Source of the DNA: Mesostigma viride
Taxonomy: Eukaryota; Streptophyta; Mesostigmatophyceae; Mesostigmatales; Mesostigmataceae
Assembly: GCA_009746045.1 (NCBI GenBank)
Contig: RPFO01001751.1
Coordinates: forward strand, 1 to 28,529
Direction: 5' to 3'
Length of the DNA stretch: 28,529 bases
This document shows, in pieces, positions 8,717-19,600 of the stretch; position 1 is the first letter of the stretch, and the number at the start of each line of letters is the position of its first letter. The position numbers and the translations under genes are program-made. The notes below the pieces were generated by a model. The model was given only the letters and a program-made list of their open reading frames with translations, ran no database searches and was not told the DNA's origin.

Positions 8717-11700
8717 CCATGTACGTAGACAAGCCATGATGACCCCATGGGAGCCTGAATCCTCATCATTAAATACATAAATGCCACCCATGTACGTAGA
8801 CGGGCCATGATGACACCAATGGAGCCTGAATCCTCATCATTAATTACATAAATGCCAACCATGTACATACACGGGCAATGATGACACCATGGGAGCCTGA
8901 ATCCTCATCATTAATTACATAAATGCCAACCATGTACGTAGGCCAGCCATGATGACACTGTGGGAGCCTGAATCCTCATCATTAATTTCATACATGCCAA
9001 CAACACGTAGACGGGCCATAATGACACCACGGGAGCCTGAATCCTGATCATTTTTTTTTCTTTGACATCCATGTACGTAGGCCAGCCATGATGACACCAT
9101 GGGAGCCTGAATCCTCATCATTTTTTTTCTGAGACATCCATGTACGTAGGCCAGCCATGATGACACCATGGGAGCCTGAATCCTCATCATTTTTTTTCTG
9201 AGACATCCATGTACGTAGGCCAGCCATGATGACACCATGGGAGCCTGAATCCTCATCATTAAATACATACATGCCATCCATGTACGTAGACAGGCCATGA
9301 CATCTGACACCATGGGAGCCTGAATCCTCATCATTTACTATTCCTTGACATCCATGTACGTAGACGGGCCATGATGACACCATGGGAGCCTGAATCCTCT
9401 TCATTTTTTTTTCTTTGACATCCATGTACATACGTAGGCCAGCCATGATGACACCAATGGAGCCTGAATCCTCATCATTAATTACATACATAAATGCCAT
9501 GATCATCAATGACCCCATGGGAGCCTGAATCCTCATCATTAAATACATAAATGCCACGGTCCATGTACGTAGACGGGCCATGATGACACCAATGGAGCCT
9601 GAATCCTCATCATTAATTACATAAATGCCAACCATGTACATACACGGGCAATGATGACACCATGGGAGCCTGAATCCTCATCATTAATTACATAAATGCC
9701 AACCATGTACGTAGGCCAGCCATGATGACACTATGGGAGCCTGAATCCTCATCATTCATTTCATACATGCCAACAACACGTAGACGGGCCATAATGACAC
9801 CACGGGAGCCTGAATCCTCATCATTTTTTTTTCTTTGACATCCATGTACGTAGGCCAGCCATGATGACACCATGGGAGCCTGAATCCTCATCATTTTTTT
9901 TCTGAGACATCCATGTACGTAGGCCAGCCATGATGACACCATGGGAGCCTGAATCCTCATCATTAAATACATACATGCCATCCATGTACGTAGACAGGCC
10001 ATGATGACACCATGGGAGCCTGAATCCTCATCATTTACTATTCCTTGACATCCATGTACGTAGACGGGCCATGATGACACCATGGGAGCCTGAATCCTCA
10101 TCATTTTTTTTTCTTTGACATCCATGTACATACGTAGGCCAGCCATGATGACACCAATGGAGCCTGAATTCTCATCATTAATTACATACATGCCATCCAT
10201 GTACGTAGACAGGCCATGACATCTGACACCATGGGAGCCTGAATCCTCATCATTTACTATTCCTTGACATCCATGTACGTAGACGGGCCATGATGACACC
10301 ATGGGAGCCTGAATCCTCATCATTTTTTTTTCTTTGACATCCATGTACATACGTAGGCCAGCCATGATGACACCAATGGAGCCTGAATCCTCATCATTAA
10401 TTACATACATAAATGCCAACCATGTACATACACGGGCAATGATGACACCAATGGAGCCTGAATCCTCATCATTAATTACATAAATGGCAACCATGTACAT
10501 ACACGGGCAATGATGACACCATGGGAGCCTGAATCCTCATCATTTTTTTTTTCTTTGACATCCATGTACATACGTAGGCCAGCCATGATGACACCAATGG
10601 AGCCTGAATCCTCATCATTAATTACATACATGCCATCCATGTACGTAGACAAGCCATGATGACCCCATGGGAGCCTGAATCCTCATCATTAATTACATAC
10701 ATGCCATCCATGTACGTAGACAGGCCATGATGACACCATGGGAGCCTGAATCCTCATCATTTACTATTCCTTGACATCCATGTACGTAGGCCAGCCATGG
10801 AGACACCATGGGAGCCTGAATCCTCCTCATTAATTACATAAATGCCAACCATGTACGTAGACAAGCCATGATGACCCCATGGGAGCCTGAATCCTCATCA
10901 TTAATTACATAAATGCCATCCATGTACGTAGACGGGCCATGATGACACCATGGGAGCCTGAATCCTCATCATTTACTATTCCTTGACATCCATGTACGTA
11001 GGCCAGCCATGGAGACACCATGGGAGCCTGAATCCTCCTCATTAATTACATAAATGCCAACCATGTACGTAGACAAGCCATGATGACCCCATGGGAGCCT
11101 GAATCCTCATCATTAATTACATAAATGCCATCCATGTAAGTAGACGGGCCATGATGACACCATGGGAGCCTGAATCCTCCTCATTAATTACATAAATGCC
11201 AACCATGTACGTAGACAAGCCATGATGACACCATGGGAGCCTGAATCCTCATCATTAATTACATAAATGCCATCCATGTACGTAGACGGGCCATGATGAC
11301 ACCATGGGAGCCTGAATCCTCATCATTAATTACATAAATGCCAACCATGTACGTAGGCCAGCCATGGAGACACCATGGGAGCCTGAATCCTCATCATTAA
11401 TTACATACATGCCAACAATGTAGGTAGACAAGCCATGATGACACCATGGGAGCCTGAATCCTCATCATTTATTTTATGAGACATCCATGTACGTAGGCCA
11501 GCCATGATGACACCATGGGAGCCTGAATCCTCATCATTTCTTTTTCTTTGACATCCATGTACGTAGGCCAGCCATGATGACACCATGGGAGCCTGAATCC
11601 TCCTCATTAATTACATACATGCCATCCATGTACGTAGACGGGCCATGATGACACCATGGGAGCCTGAATCCTCATCATTTACTATTCCTTGACATCCATG

Positions 11701-12862
11701 TACGTAGGCCAGCCATGGAGACACCATGGGAGCCTGAATCCTCATCATTAATTACATAAATGCCAACCATGTACGTAGACAAGCCATGATGACACCATGG
11801 GAGCCTGAATCCTCCTCATTAATTACATAAATGCCAACCATGTACGTAGACAAGCCATGATGACACCATGGGAGCCTGAATCCTCATCATTAATTACATA
11901 CATGCCATTCATGTACGTAGGCCAGCCATGGAGACACCATGGGAGCCTGAATCCTCATCATTTACTATTCCTTGACATCCATGTACGTAGGCCAGCCATG
12001 GAGACACCATGGGAGCCTGAATCCTCCTCATTAATTACATAAATGCCAACCATGTACGTAGACAAGCCATGATGACCCCATGGGAGCCTGAATCCTCATC
12101 ATTAATTACATAAATGCCATCCATGTACGTAGACGGGCCATGATGACACCATGGGAGCCTGAATCCTTATCATTTACTATTCCTTGACATCCATGTACGT
12201 AGGCCAGCCATGGAGACACCATGGGAGCCTGAATCCTCATCATTAATTACATAAATGCCAACCATGTACGTAGACAAGCCATGATGACACCATGGGAGCC
12301 TGAATCCTCCTCATTAATTACATAAATGCCAACCATGTACGTAGACAAGCCATGATGACACCATGGGAGCCTGAATCCTCATCATTAATTACATACATGC
12401 CATCCATGTACGTAGACAGGCCATGATGACACCATGGGAGCCTGAATCCTCATCATTTACTATTCCTTGACATCCATGTACGTAGGCCAGCCATGGAGAC
12501 ACCATGGGAGCCTGAATCCTCCTCATTAACTACATAAATGCCAACCATGTACGTAGACAAGCCATGATGACACCATGGGAGCCTGAATCCTCATCATTTA
12601 CTATTCCTTGACATCCATGTACGTAGGCCAGCCATGATGACACCAATGGAGCCTGAATCCTCCTCGTTAATTACATAAATGCCAACCATGTACGTAGACA
12701 AGCCATGATGACCCCATGGGAGCCTGAATCCTCATCATTTACTATTCCTTGACATCCATGTACGTAGACGGGCCATGATGACACCATGGGAGCCTGAATC
12801 CTCATCATTTACTATTCCTTGACATCCATGTACGTAGGCCAGCCATGATGACACCAATGGAG

Positions 12863-12900
12863 CCTGAATCCTCTTCATTTTCTTAATGAGAGGATTCAGG
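12863..12900 (+). repeat. Fold-back hairpin inside a satellite unit (copy A)
   Basis: CCTGAATCCTCTTCATT is followed within a few bases by its near reverse complement AATGAGAGGATTCAGG, giving a 16-bp stem with one bulge and a very short loop. The same structure occurs at 19973-20010 and 24609-24646. Confidence 0.85.
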
Positions 12901-13418
12901 TTACATAAATGCCAACCATGTAGGTAGACAAGCCATGATGACACCATGGGAGCCTGAATCCTCATCATTTACTATTCCTTGACATCCATGTACGTAGGCC
13001 AGCCATGGAGACACCATGGGAGCCTGAATCCTCCTCATTAATTACATAAATGCCAACCATGTACGTAGACAAGCCATGATGACCCCATGGGAGCCTGAAT
13101 CCTCATCATTAATTACATAAATGCCATCCATGTAAGTAGACGGGCCATGATGACACCATGGGAGCCTGAATCCTCCTCATTAATTACATAAATGCCAACC
13201 ATGTACGTAGACAAGCCATGATGACACCATGGGAGCCTGAATCCTCATCATTAATTACATAAATGCCATCCATGTACGTAGACGGGCCATGATGACACCA
13301 TGGGAGCCTGAATCCTCATCATTAATTACATAAATGCCATTCATGTACGTAGGCCAGCCATGGAGACACCATGGGAGCCTGAATCCTCATCATTAATTAC
13401 ATACATGCCAACAATGTA

Positions 13419-13423
13419 GGTAG
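13419..13423 (+). repeat. Left target-site duplication GGTAG
   Basis: GGTAG precedes the 5' LTR and is repeated at 16189-16193 after the 3' LTR. The uninterrupted satellite at 20522 and onward has a single GGTAG at this position, confirming the duplication. Confidence 0.95.
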
Positions 13424-14167
13424 TGTCAAATATCTAGCGATGTTTCTCTACTTTTGTCACGCATTATGTTATCACGCATTATATGCGGGGAAAATTGACG
13501 CCGTCAGCTAGGTGTTTATTTACACGACTTGTTGTTGGGTTTGCATCCCTATTAATTGCACCCACAGGTCGTTGACTAGTTTAATATCATATACAATGTT
13601 TGAGTGTACTAAAATCCGAATGATGTTGCTCGGAAAACAGCAAGCGTTACCTGTCAGCACCGTTACAGGTGCCGTAATTTACATCGGCTCTCTCCGGATC
13701 AGATCAGGTCCGCAGTTTGTGGTGCCGCCCTGGAGGCGATAGGACTTTGAGCCTATCAGACCACACACACAATGTACCATGATGTGGACAATAGATTACA
13801 GGCTGCAAAGTCGTTATTATCTAGTGTTCTTTCCGTGGTTGTAGAGACGCTAAGCTGCAGTGCCGTCAGATGTAAATCAACGGTGCATAATGCATTAGCC
13901 GCCACTACTTTGTGTTCCTAGAGTTGTTTGCTTGCCTAGCCGTGTGTGGCCCCGACCCAGTGTTGGTCGTGTGACCCTGCCCAGTGTTGGCATTGTCATT
14001 TGCCCTGGCCCAGTGTTGGCTATGGTAGACTGCGCCCAGTGTTGGCCGCACCGTGTTTTCCACTCTCAGTAAACGTATTTTAATACAAGAAGTCTTTTCC
14101 ATACACTTGTGCAATATCTGGGTCATAACAGGCAAAAGATCTTTCCTCCGAGCCCCGGTTTCTGACA
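13424..14167 (+). repeat. 5' LTR (744 bp)
   Basis: It starts TGTCAAAT and ends TCTGACA. Near the start TCACGCATTAT is repeated (13457-13467, 13472-13482). Four copies of CCCAGTGTTGG lie at 13956, 13980, 14009 and 14035. A 76-codon open frame (13512-13742) lies wholly inside the LTR and is probably fortuitous. Confidence 0.95.
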
Positions 14168-14179
14168 TGGTATCGAGTA
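14168..14179 (+). other. Primer-binding site
   Basis: TGGTATCGAGTA directly abuts the 5' LTR. TGGTATC matches the start of the initiator-Met tRNA primer site common in Copia elements; the bases after that differ from the usual plant form, so the exact tRNA is inferred. Confidence 0.7.
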
Positions 14180-14186
14180 GCGAGTG

Positions 14187-14585
14187 ATGCCTATGAACCC
14201 ATATTTTCCAATTCCCAACGACCGCAACCTGAGATCTGGAATTGAGCTTTTTCAATTTCCCGAAGAATCTTGCCCAGACTACCTCGCAAGAGCAAATCTG
14301 CTTTTTGCCCAAGTTGAAGACATCTTCCCGGGCGTGTTTCCTGAATCTGCCTACTGCCGCTGGCTCCTGCGTGGCATTCGACAAGAATTTTTCAACTGTG
14401 TGTGTTTCAGCGAACTTCCAGACTTTTCAATCAGAAATCTACAGGATCTGCTCGACAACAACGCAGTATCTCTGGAGAGATTAAATCACACTTTACTTCA
14501 CATTACAAATCTCCAACGCAATCAAGAACATGTCGGGAGGTGCGCCAGCTGTGGCACGAGAAGTCAAGGAGAGCAGCGTTCTTAG
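14187..14585 (+). CDS. Upstream ORF of the retrotransposon, possible capsid-like protein (132 aa)
   Basis: The frame opens with GTG at 14184 and the first ATG is at 14187, 20 bp after the 5' LTR. It ends at 14585, overlapping the start of gag by 56 bp in a different frame. Residues about 25-75 read EESCPDYLARANLLF, then FPESAYCRWLLRGIRQEF. That pattern, an acidic-Ser start, a helix with an Arg, and then a Leu-Leu-Arg-Gly helix, recalls the C-terminal capsid region of retrotransposon Gag proteins. This is a visual resemblance only. It could be a true second product, a capsid remnant, or a leader ORF affecting gag translation. No zinc knuckle or enzymatic motif is present. Confidence 0.45.
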   Translation: MPMNPYFPIPNDRNLRSGIELFQFPEESCPDYLARANLLFAQVEDIFPGVFPESAYCRWLLRGIRQEFFNCVCFSELPDFSIRNLQDLLDNNAVSLERLNHTLLHITNLQRNQEHVGRCASCGTRSQGEQRS

Positions 14586-15414
14586 TGCTCTCAAGAATCT
14601 CAACTTTGATGGGAGCGACCCCAAGAAATTCACCGGATTCCGAATCAAGGCGGAAGGGCAATTCGACGCCCTCGGATATTCAGATGTACTAGCTGGAAAG
14701 GATCCGATCGTGGTAAAGCAGCAAAAAATTGGTTACGCTGCCCTGATTGCTGGCCTCGACGGCAACGCGCTACTGCATGCCGCTACGGCCCCCAACAAGT
14801 ATATGCACGAGGCGTGGACCGTCCTGGTTGACGTCTATGGACGTGACGAAACGACATCCACCCATCAGGCCGCGACACTTGAGGAACTGCTGTCAGCTGA
14901 GCAGATTCCCATGGATTCTGTTCCTGCAAATGTCAATCTCACCGAACGATTGTACCTGCAATATAATAAATTAAGCAACAATAAACTCCATGATTCCATC
15001 CTGGTGACATCACACCGCCGCAGACTTCCTGCCCAGTATGGCCCCGTCCTGGCGGCGTACAACCTTCCCCCCGACTTGACGTGGAAAGACTACAAGACCG
15101 CCGTCCTGAAAGTGGACGACCATCTGCGTGTGCACCGCGCGGCCCAAGCTGGCAGCTCAGATTCCAGTGCACCAGTGTATCATACTGCTGCCTGCCCCCA
15201 CTGTGCGGGTACTATCGACGAATCAGTCTTCCTCACCAAGGGTGGGAAAGTGCTGACCTGCAAGCACTGCCACCGTACCGGTCACACTGAGGATCGCTGC
15301 TGGTCCAAGAAGGCGGAGAACAAGTCCAAGAAACCTGAGGCGCACTTCACCATGGACGGCGAGCCACTGGCTGACGACGTGGCAGATGTTCCTGCTGGTT
15401 TTTTCATTGAGTAG
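14530..15414 (+). CDS. gag: Copia-type Gag polyprotein with CCHC zinc knuckle (294 aa)
   Basis: This is the structural protein that would form the virus-like particle and bind element RNA. The N-terminal half, with NFDGSDPKKFTGFRIKAE near residues 24-42, has the layout of Copia Gag domains (a target-like LxFdG...F..W/F start followed by helices). Near the C-terminus CKHCHRTGHTEDRC (Cys244, Cys247, His252, Cys257) is a canonical CX2CX4HX4C nucleic-acid-binding knuckle, preceded by an extra CPHC pair (222-225) that could extend the zinc site. After the knuckle come a Lys-rich stretch and an acidic tail. The stop is only 30 bp before the 3' LTR, so the pol part is absent rather than frameshifted. 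The start ATG follows AAC, and no better upstream in-frame ATG is visible. Confidence 0.85.
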   Translation: MSGGAPAVAREVKESSVLSALKNLNFDGSDPKKFTGFRIKAEGQFDALGYSDVLAGKDPIVVKQQKIGYAALIAGLDGNALLHAATAPNKYMHEAWTVLVDVYGRDETTSTHQAATLEELLSAEQIPMDSVPANVNLTERLYLQYNKLSNNKLHDSILVTSHRRRLPAQYGPVLAAYNLPPDLTWKDYKTAVLKVDDHLRVHRAAQAGSSDSSAPVYHTAACPHCAGTIDESVFLTKGGKVLTCKHCHRTGHTEDRCWSKKAENKSKKPEAHFTMDGEPLADDVADVPAGFFIE

Positions 15415-15434
15415 CCGGAATACGTGACATGCAG

Positions 15435-15444
15435 TATGGGGGTG
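15435..15444 (+). other. Polypurine tract
   Basis: The G-rich purine stretch TATGGGGGTG ends directly at the 3' LTR, where plus-strand DNA synthesis would be primed. It is short and interrupted by pyrimidines, so the exact primer is uncertain. Confidence 0.6.
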
Positions 15445-16188
15445 TGTCAAATATCTAGCGATGTTTCTCTACTTTTGTCACGCATTATGTTATCACGCAT
15501 TATATGCGGGGAAAATTGACGCCGTCAGCTAGGTGTTTATTTACACGACTTGTTGTTGGGTTTGCATCCCTATTAATTGCACCCACAGGTCGTTGACTAG
15601 TTTAATATCATATACAATGTTTGAGTGTACTAAAATCCGAATGATGTTGCTCGGAAAACAGCAAGCGTTACCTGTCAGCACCGTTACAGGTGCCGTAATT
15701 TACATCGGCTCTCTCCGGATCAGATCAGGTCCGCAGTTTGTGGTGCCGCCCTGGAGGCGATAGGACTTTGAGCCTATCAGACCACACACACAATGTACCA
15801 TGATGTGGACAATAGATTACAGGCTGCAAAGTCGTTATTATCTAGTGTTCTTTCCGTGGTTGTAGAGACGCTAAGCTGCAGTGCCGTCAGATGTAAATCA
15901 ACGGTGCATAATGCATTAGCCGCCACTACTTTGTGTTCCTAGAGTTGTTTGCTTGCCTAGCCGTGTGTGGCCCCGACCCAGTGTTGGTCGTGTGACCCTG
16001 CCCAGTGTTGGCATTGTCATTTGCCCTGGCCCAGTGTTGGCTATGGTAGACTGCGCCCAGTGTTGGCCGCACCGTGTTTTCCACTCTCAGTAAACGTATT
16101 TTAATACAAGAAGTCTTTTCCATACACTTGTGCAATATCTGGGTCATAACAGGCAAAAGATCTTTCCTCCGAGCCCCGGTTTCTGACA
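15445..16188 (+). repeat. 3' LTR (744 bp)
   Basis: Same length as the 5' LTR, with no difference found by eye. The CCCAGTGTTGG motifs are at 15977, 16001, 16030 and 16056, an offset of 2021 from the 5' LTR. Confidence 0.95.
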
Positions 16189-16610
16189 GGTAGACAAGCC
16201 ATGATGACACCATGGGAGCCTGAATCCTCATCATTTATTTTATGAGACATCCATGTACGTAGGCCAGCCATGATGACACCATGGGAGCCTGAATCCTCAT
16301 CATTTCTTTTTCTTTGACATCCATGTACGTAGGCCAGCCATGATGACACCATGGGAGCCTGAATCCTCCTCATTAATTACATACATGCCATCCATGTACG
16401 TACACGGGCCATGATGACACCATGGGAGCCTGAATCCTCCTCATTTACTATTCCTTGACATCCATGTACGTAGACGGGCCATGATGACACCATGGGAGCC
16501 TGAATCCTCATCATTTTTTTTTCTTTGACATCCATGTACATACGTAGGCCAGCCATGATGACACCAATGGAGCCTGAATCCTCATCATTAATTACATACA
16601 TAAATGCCAT

Positions 16611-19600
16611 GATCATCAATGACCCCATGGGAGCCTGAATCCTCATCATTAAATACATAAATGCCACGGTCCATGTACGTAGACGGGCCATGATGACACC
16701 AATGGAGCCTGAATCCTCATCATTAATTACATAAATGCCAACCATGTACATACACGGGCAATGATGACACCATGGGAGCCTGAATCCTCATCATTAATTA
16801 CATAAATGCCAACCATGTACGTAGGCCAGCCATGATGACACTATGGGAGCCTGAATCCTCATCATTAATTTCATACATGCCAACAACACGTAGACGGGCC
16901 ATAATGACACCACGGGAGCCTGAATCCTCATCATTTTTTTTTCTTTGACATCCATGTACGTAGGCCAGCCATGATGACACCATGGGAGCCTGAATCCTCA
17001 TCATTTTTTTTCTGAGACATCCATGTACGTAGGCCAGCCATGATGACACCATGGGAGCCTGAATCCTCATCATTAAATACATACATGCCATCCATGTACG
17101 TAGACAGGCCATGATGACACCATGGGAGCCTGAATCCTCATCATTTACTATTCCTTGACATCCATGTACGTAGACGGGCCATGATGACACCATGGGAGCC
17201 TGAATCCTCATCATTTTTTTTTCTTTGACATCCATGTACATACGTAGGCCAGCCATGATGACACCAATGGAGCCTGAATTCTCATCATTAATTACATACA
17301 TGCCATCCATGTACGTAGACAGGCCATGACATCTGACACCATGGGAGCCTGAATCCTCATCATTTACTATTCCTTGACATCCATGTACGTAGACGGGCCA
17401 TGATGACACCATGGGAGCCTGAATCCTCATCATTTTTTTTTCTTTGACATCCATGTACATACGTAGGCCAGCCATGATGACACCAATGGAGCCTGAATCC
17501 TCATCATTAATTACATACATAAATGCCAACCATGTACATACACGGGCAATGATGACACCAATGGAGCCTGAATCCTCATCATTAATTACATAAATGGCAA
17601 CCATGTACATACACGGGCAATGATGACACCATGGGAGCCTGAATCCTCATCATTTTTTTTTTCTTTGACATCCATGTACATACGTAGGCCAGCCATGATG
17701 ACACCAATGGAGCCTGAATCCTCATCATTAATTACATACATGCCATCCATGTACGTAGACAAGCCATGATGACCCCATGGGAGCCTGAATCCTCATCATT
17801 AATTACATACATGCCATCCATGTACGTAGACAGGCCATGATGACACCATGGGAGCCTGAATCCTCATCATTTACTATTCCTTGACATCCATGTACGTAGG
17901 CCAGCCATGGAGACACCATGGGAGCCTGAATCCTCCTCATTAATTACATAAATGCCAACCATGTACGTAGACAAGCCATGATGACCCCATGGGAGCCTGA
18001 ATCCTCATCATTAATTACATAAATGCCATCCATGTACGTAGACGGGCCATGATGACACCATGGGAGCCTGAATCCTCATCATTTACTATTCCTTGACATC
18101 CATGTACGTAGGCCAGCCATGGAGACACCATGGGAGCCTGAATCCTCCTCATTAATTACATAAATGCCAACCATGTACGTAGACAAGCCATGATGACCCC
18201 ATGGGAGCCTGAATCCTCATCATTAATTACATAAATGCCATCCATGTAAGTAGACGGGCCATGATGACACCATGGGAGCCTGAATCCTCCTCATTAATTA
18301 CATAAATGCCAACCATGTACGTAGACAAGCCATGATGACACCATGGGAGCCTGAATCCTCATCATTAATTACATAAATGCCATCCATGTACGTAGACGGG
18401 CCATGATGACACCATGGGAGCCTGAATCCTCATCATTAATTACATAAATGCCATTCATGTACGTAGGCCAGCCATGGAGACACCATGGGAGCCTGAATCC
18501 TCATCATTAATTACATACATGCCAACAATGTAGGTAGACAAGCCATGATGACACCATGGGAGCCTGAATCCTCATCATTTATTTTATGAGACATCCATGT
18601 ACGTAGGCCAGCCATGATGACACCATGGGAGCCTGAATCCTCATCATTTCTTTTTCTTTGACATCCATGTACGTAGGCCAGCCATGATGACACCATGGGA
18701 GCCTGAATCCTCCTCATTAATTACATACATGCCATCCATGTACGTACACGGGCCATGATGACACCATGGGAGCCTGAATCCTCATCATTTACTATTCCTT
18801 GACATCCATGTACGTAGGCCAGCCATGGAGACACCATGGGAGCCTGAATCCTCATCATTAATTACATAAATGCCAACCATGTACGTAGACAAGCCATGAT
18901 GACACCATGGGAGCCTGAATCCTCCTCATTAATTACATAAATGCCAACCATGTACGTAGACAAGCCATGATGACACCATGGGAGCCTGAATCCTCATCAT
19001 TAATTACATACATGCCATCCATGTACGTAGACAGGCCATGATGACACCATGGGAGCCTGAATCCTCATCATTTACTATTCCTTGACATCCATGTACGTAG
19101 GCCAGCCATGGAGACACCATGGGAGCCTGAATCCTCCTCATTAATTACATAAATGCCAACCATGTACGTAGACAAGCCATGATGACCCCATGGGAGCCTG
19201 AATCCTCATCATTAATTACATAAATGCCATCCATGTACGTAGACGGGCCATGATGACACCATGGGAGCCTGAATCCTTATCATTTACTATTCCTTGACAT
19301 CCATGTACGTAGGCCAGCCATGGAGACACCATGGGAGCCTGAATCCTCATCATTAATTACATAAATGCCAACCATGTACGTAGACAAGCCATGATGACAC
19401 CATGGGAGCCTGAATCCTCCTCATTAATTACATAAATGCCAACCATGTACGTAGACAAGCCATGATGACACCATGGGAGCCTGAATCCTCATCATTAATT
19501 ACATACATGCCATCCATGTACGTAGACAGGCCATGATGACACCATGGGAGCCTGAATCCTCATCATTTACTATTCCTTGACATCCATGTACGTAGGCCAG

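Larger units (their letters stand above)
8717..13423 (+). repeat. 71-bp satellite, block before the retrotransposon
   Basis: The unit is about 71 bp (CCATGTACG at 8717 and 8788). The constant core reads CATGATGACACCATGGG then AGCCTGAATCCTCATCATT. The linker between cores varies among a few types: AATTACATAAATGCC, TACTATTCCTTGACATCC, a T-run followed by CTTTGACATCC, and AATTTCATACATGCC. The words before the core (ACAAGCC, ACGGGCC, GCCAGCC, ACAGGCC) also vary. The core contains CCATGG, and ATGATG at its start pairs with CATCAT at its end. Confidence 0.95.
13424..16188 (+). mobile_element. Non-autonomous Gag-only LTR retrotransposon (Copia-type), 2765 bp
   Basis: The element has 744-bp LTRs (13424-14167, 15445-16188) that begin TGTCAAAT and end TTCTGACA and read as identical. 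A 5-bp target duplication flanks it, and it has a primer-binding site and a polypurine tract. The internal region is only about 1.28 kb. It codes for a CCHC Gag and an overlapping upstream ORF, with no protease, integrase, reverse transcriptase or RNase H. It fits the class described as terminal-repeat retrotransposons with a GAG domain, which need enzymes supplied by a related full element. Identical LTRs and a clean target duplication indicate a recent insertion. Confidence 0.95.
9501..16610 (+). repeat. Higher-order repeat copy A (4340 bp plus 2770-bp insertion)
   Basis: A rare deleted satellite unit containing GATCATCAATGACCCC marks the start at 9501 and recurs at 16611. The distance is 7110 bp. 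Subtracting the retrotransposon and its duplicated 5-bp target gives exactly 4340 bp, equal to the next interval. Confidence 0.85.

Noticed and set aside
13512-13742. 76-codon ORF present in both LTRs
   Set aside because: Its presence at two sites is explained by LTR identity. No domain is seen and no similar ORF is expected in Copia LTRs.
13424-16188. Full-length autonomous Copia element
   Set aside because: Only 30 bp separate the gag stop from the 3' LTR, so no room remains for protease, integrase or reverse transcriptase.
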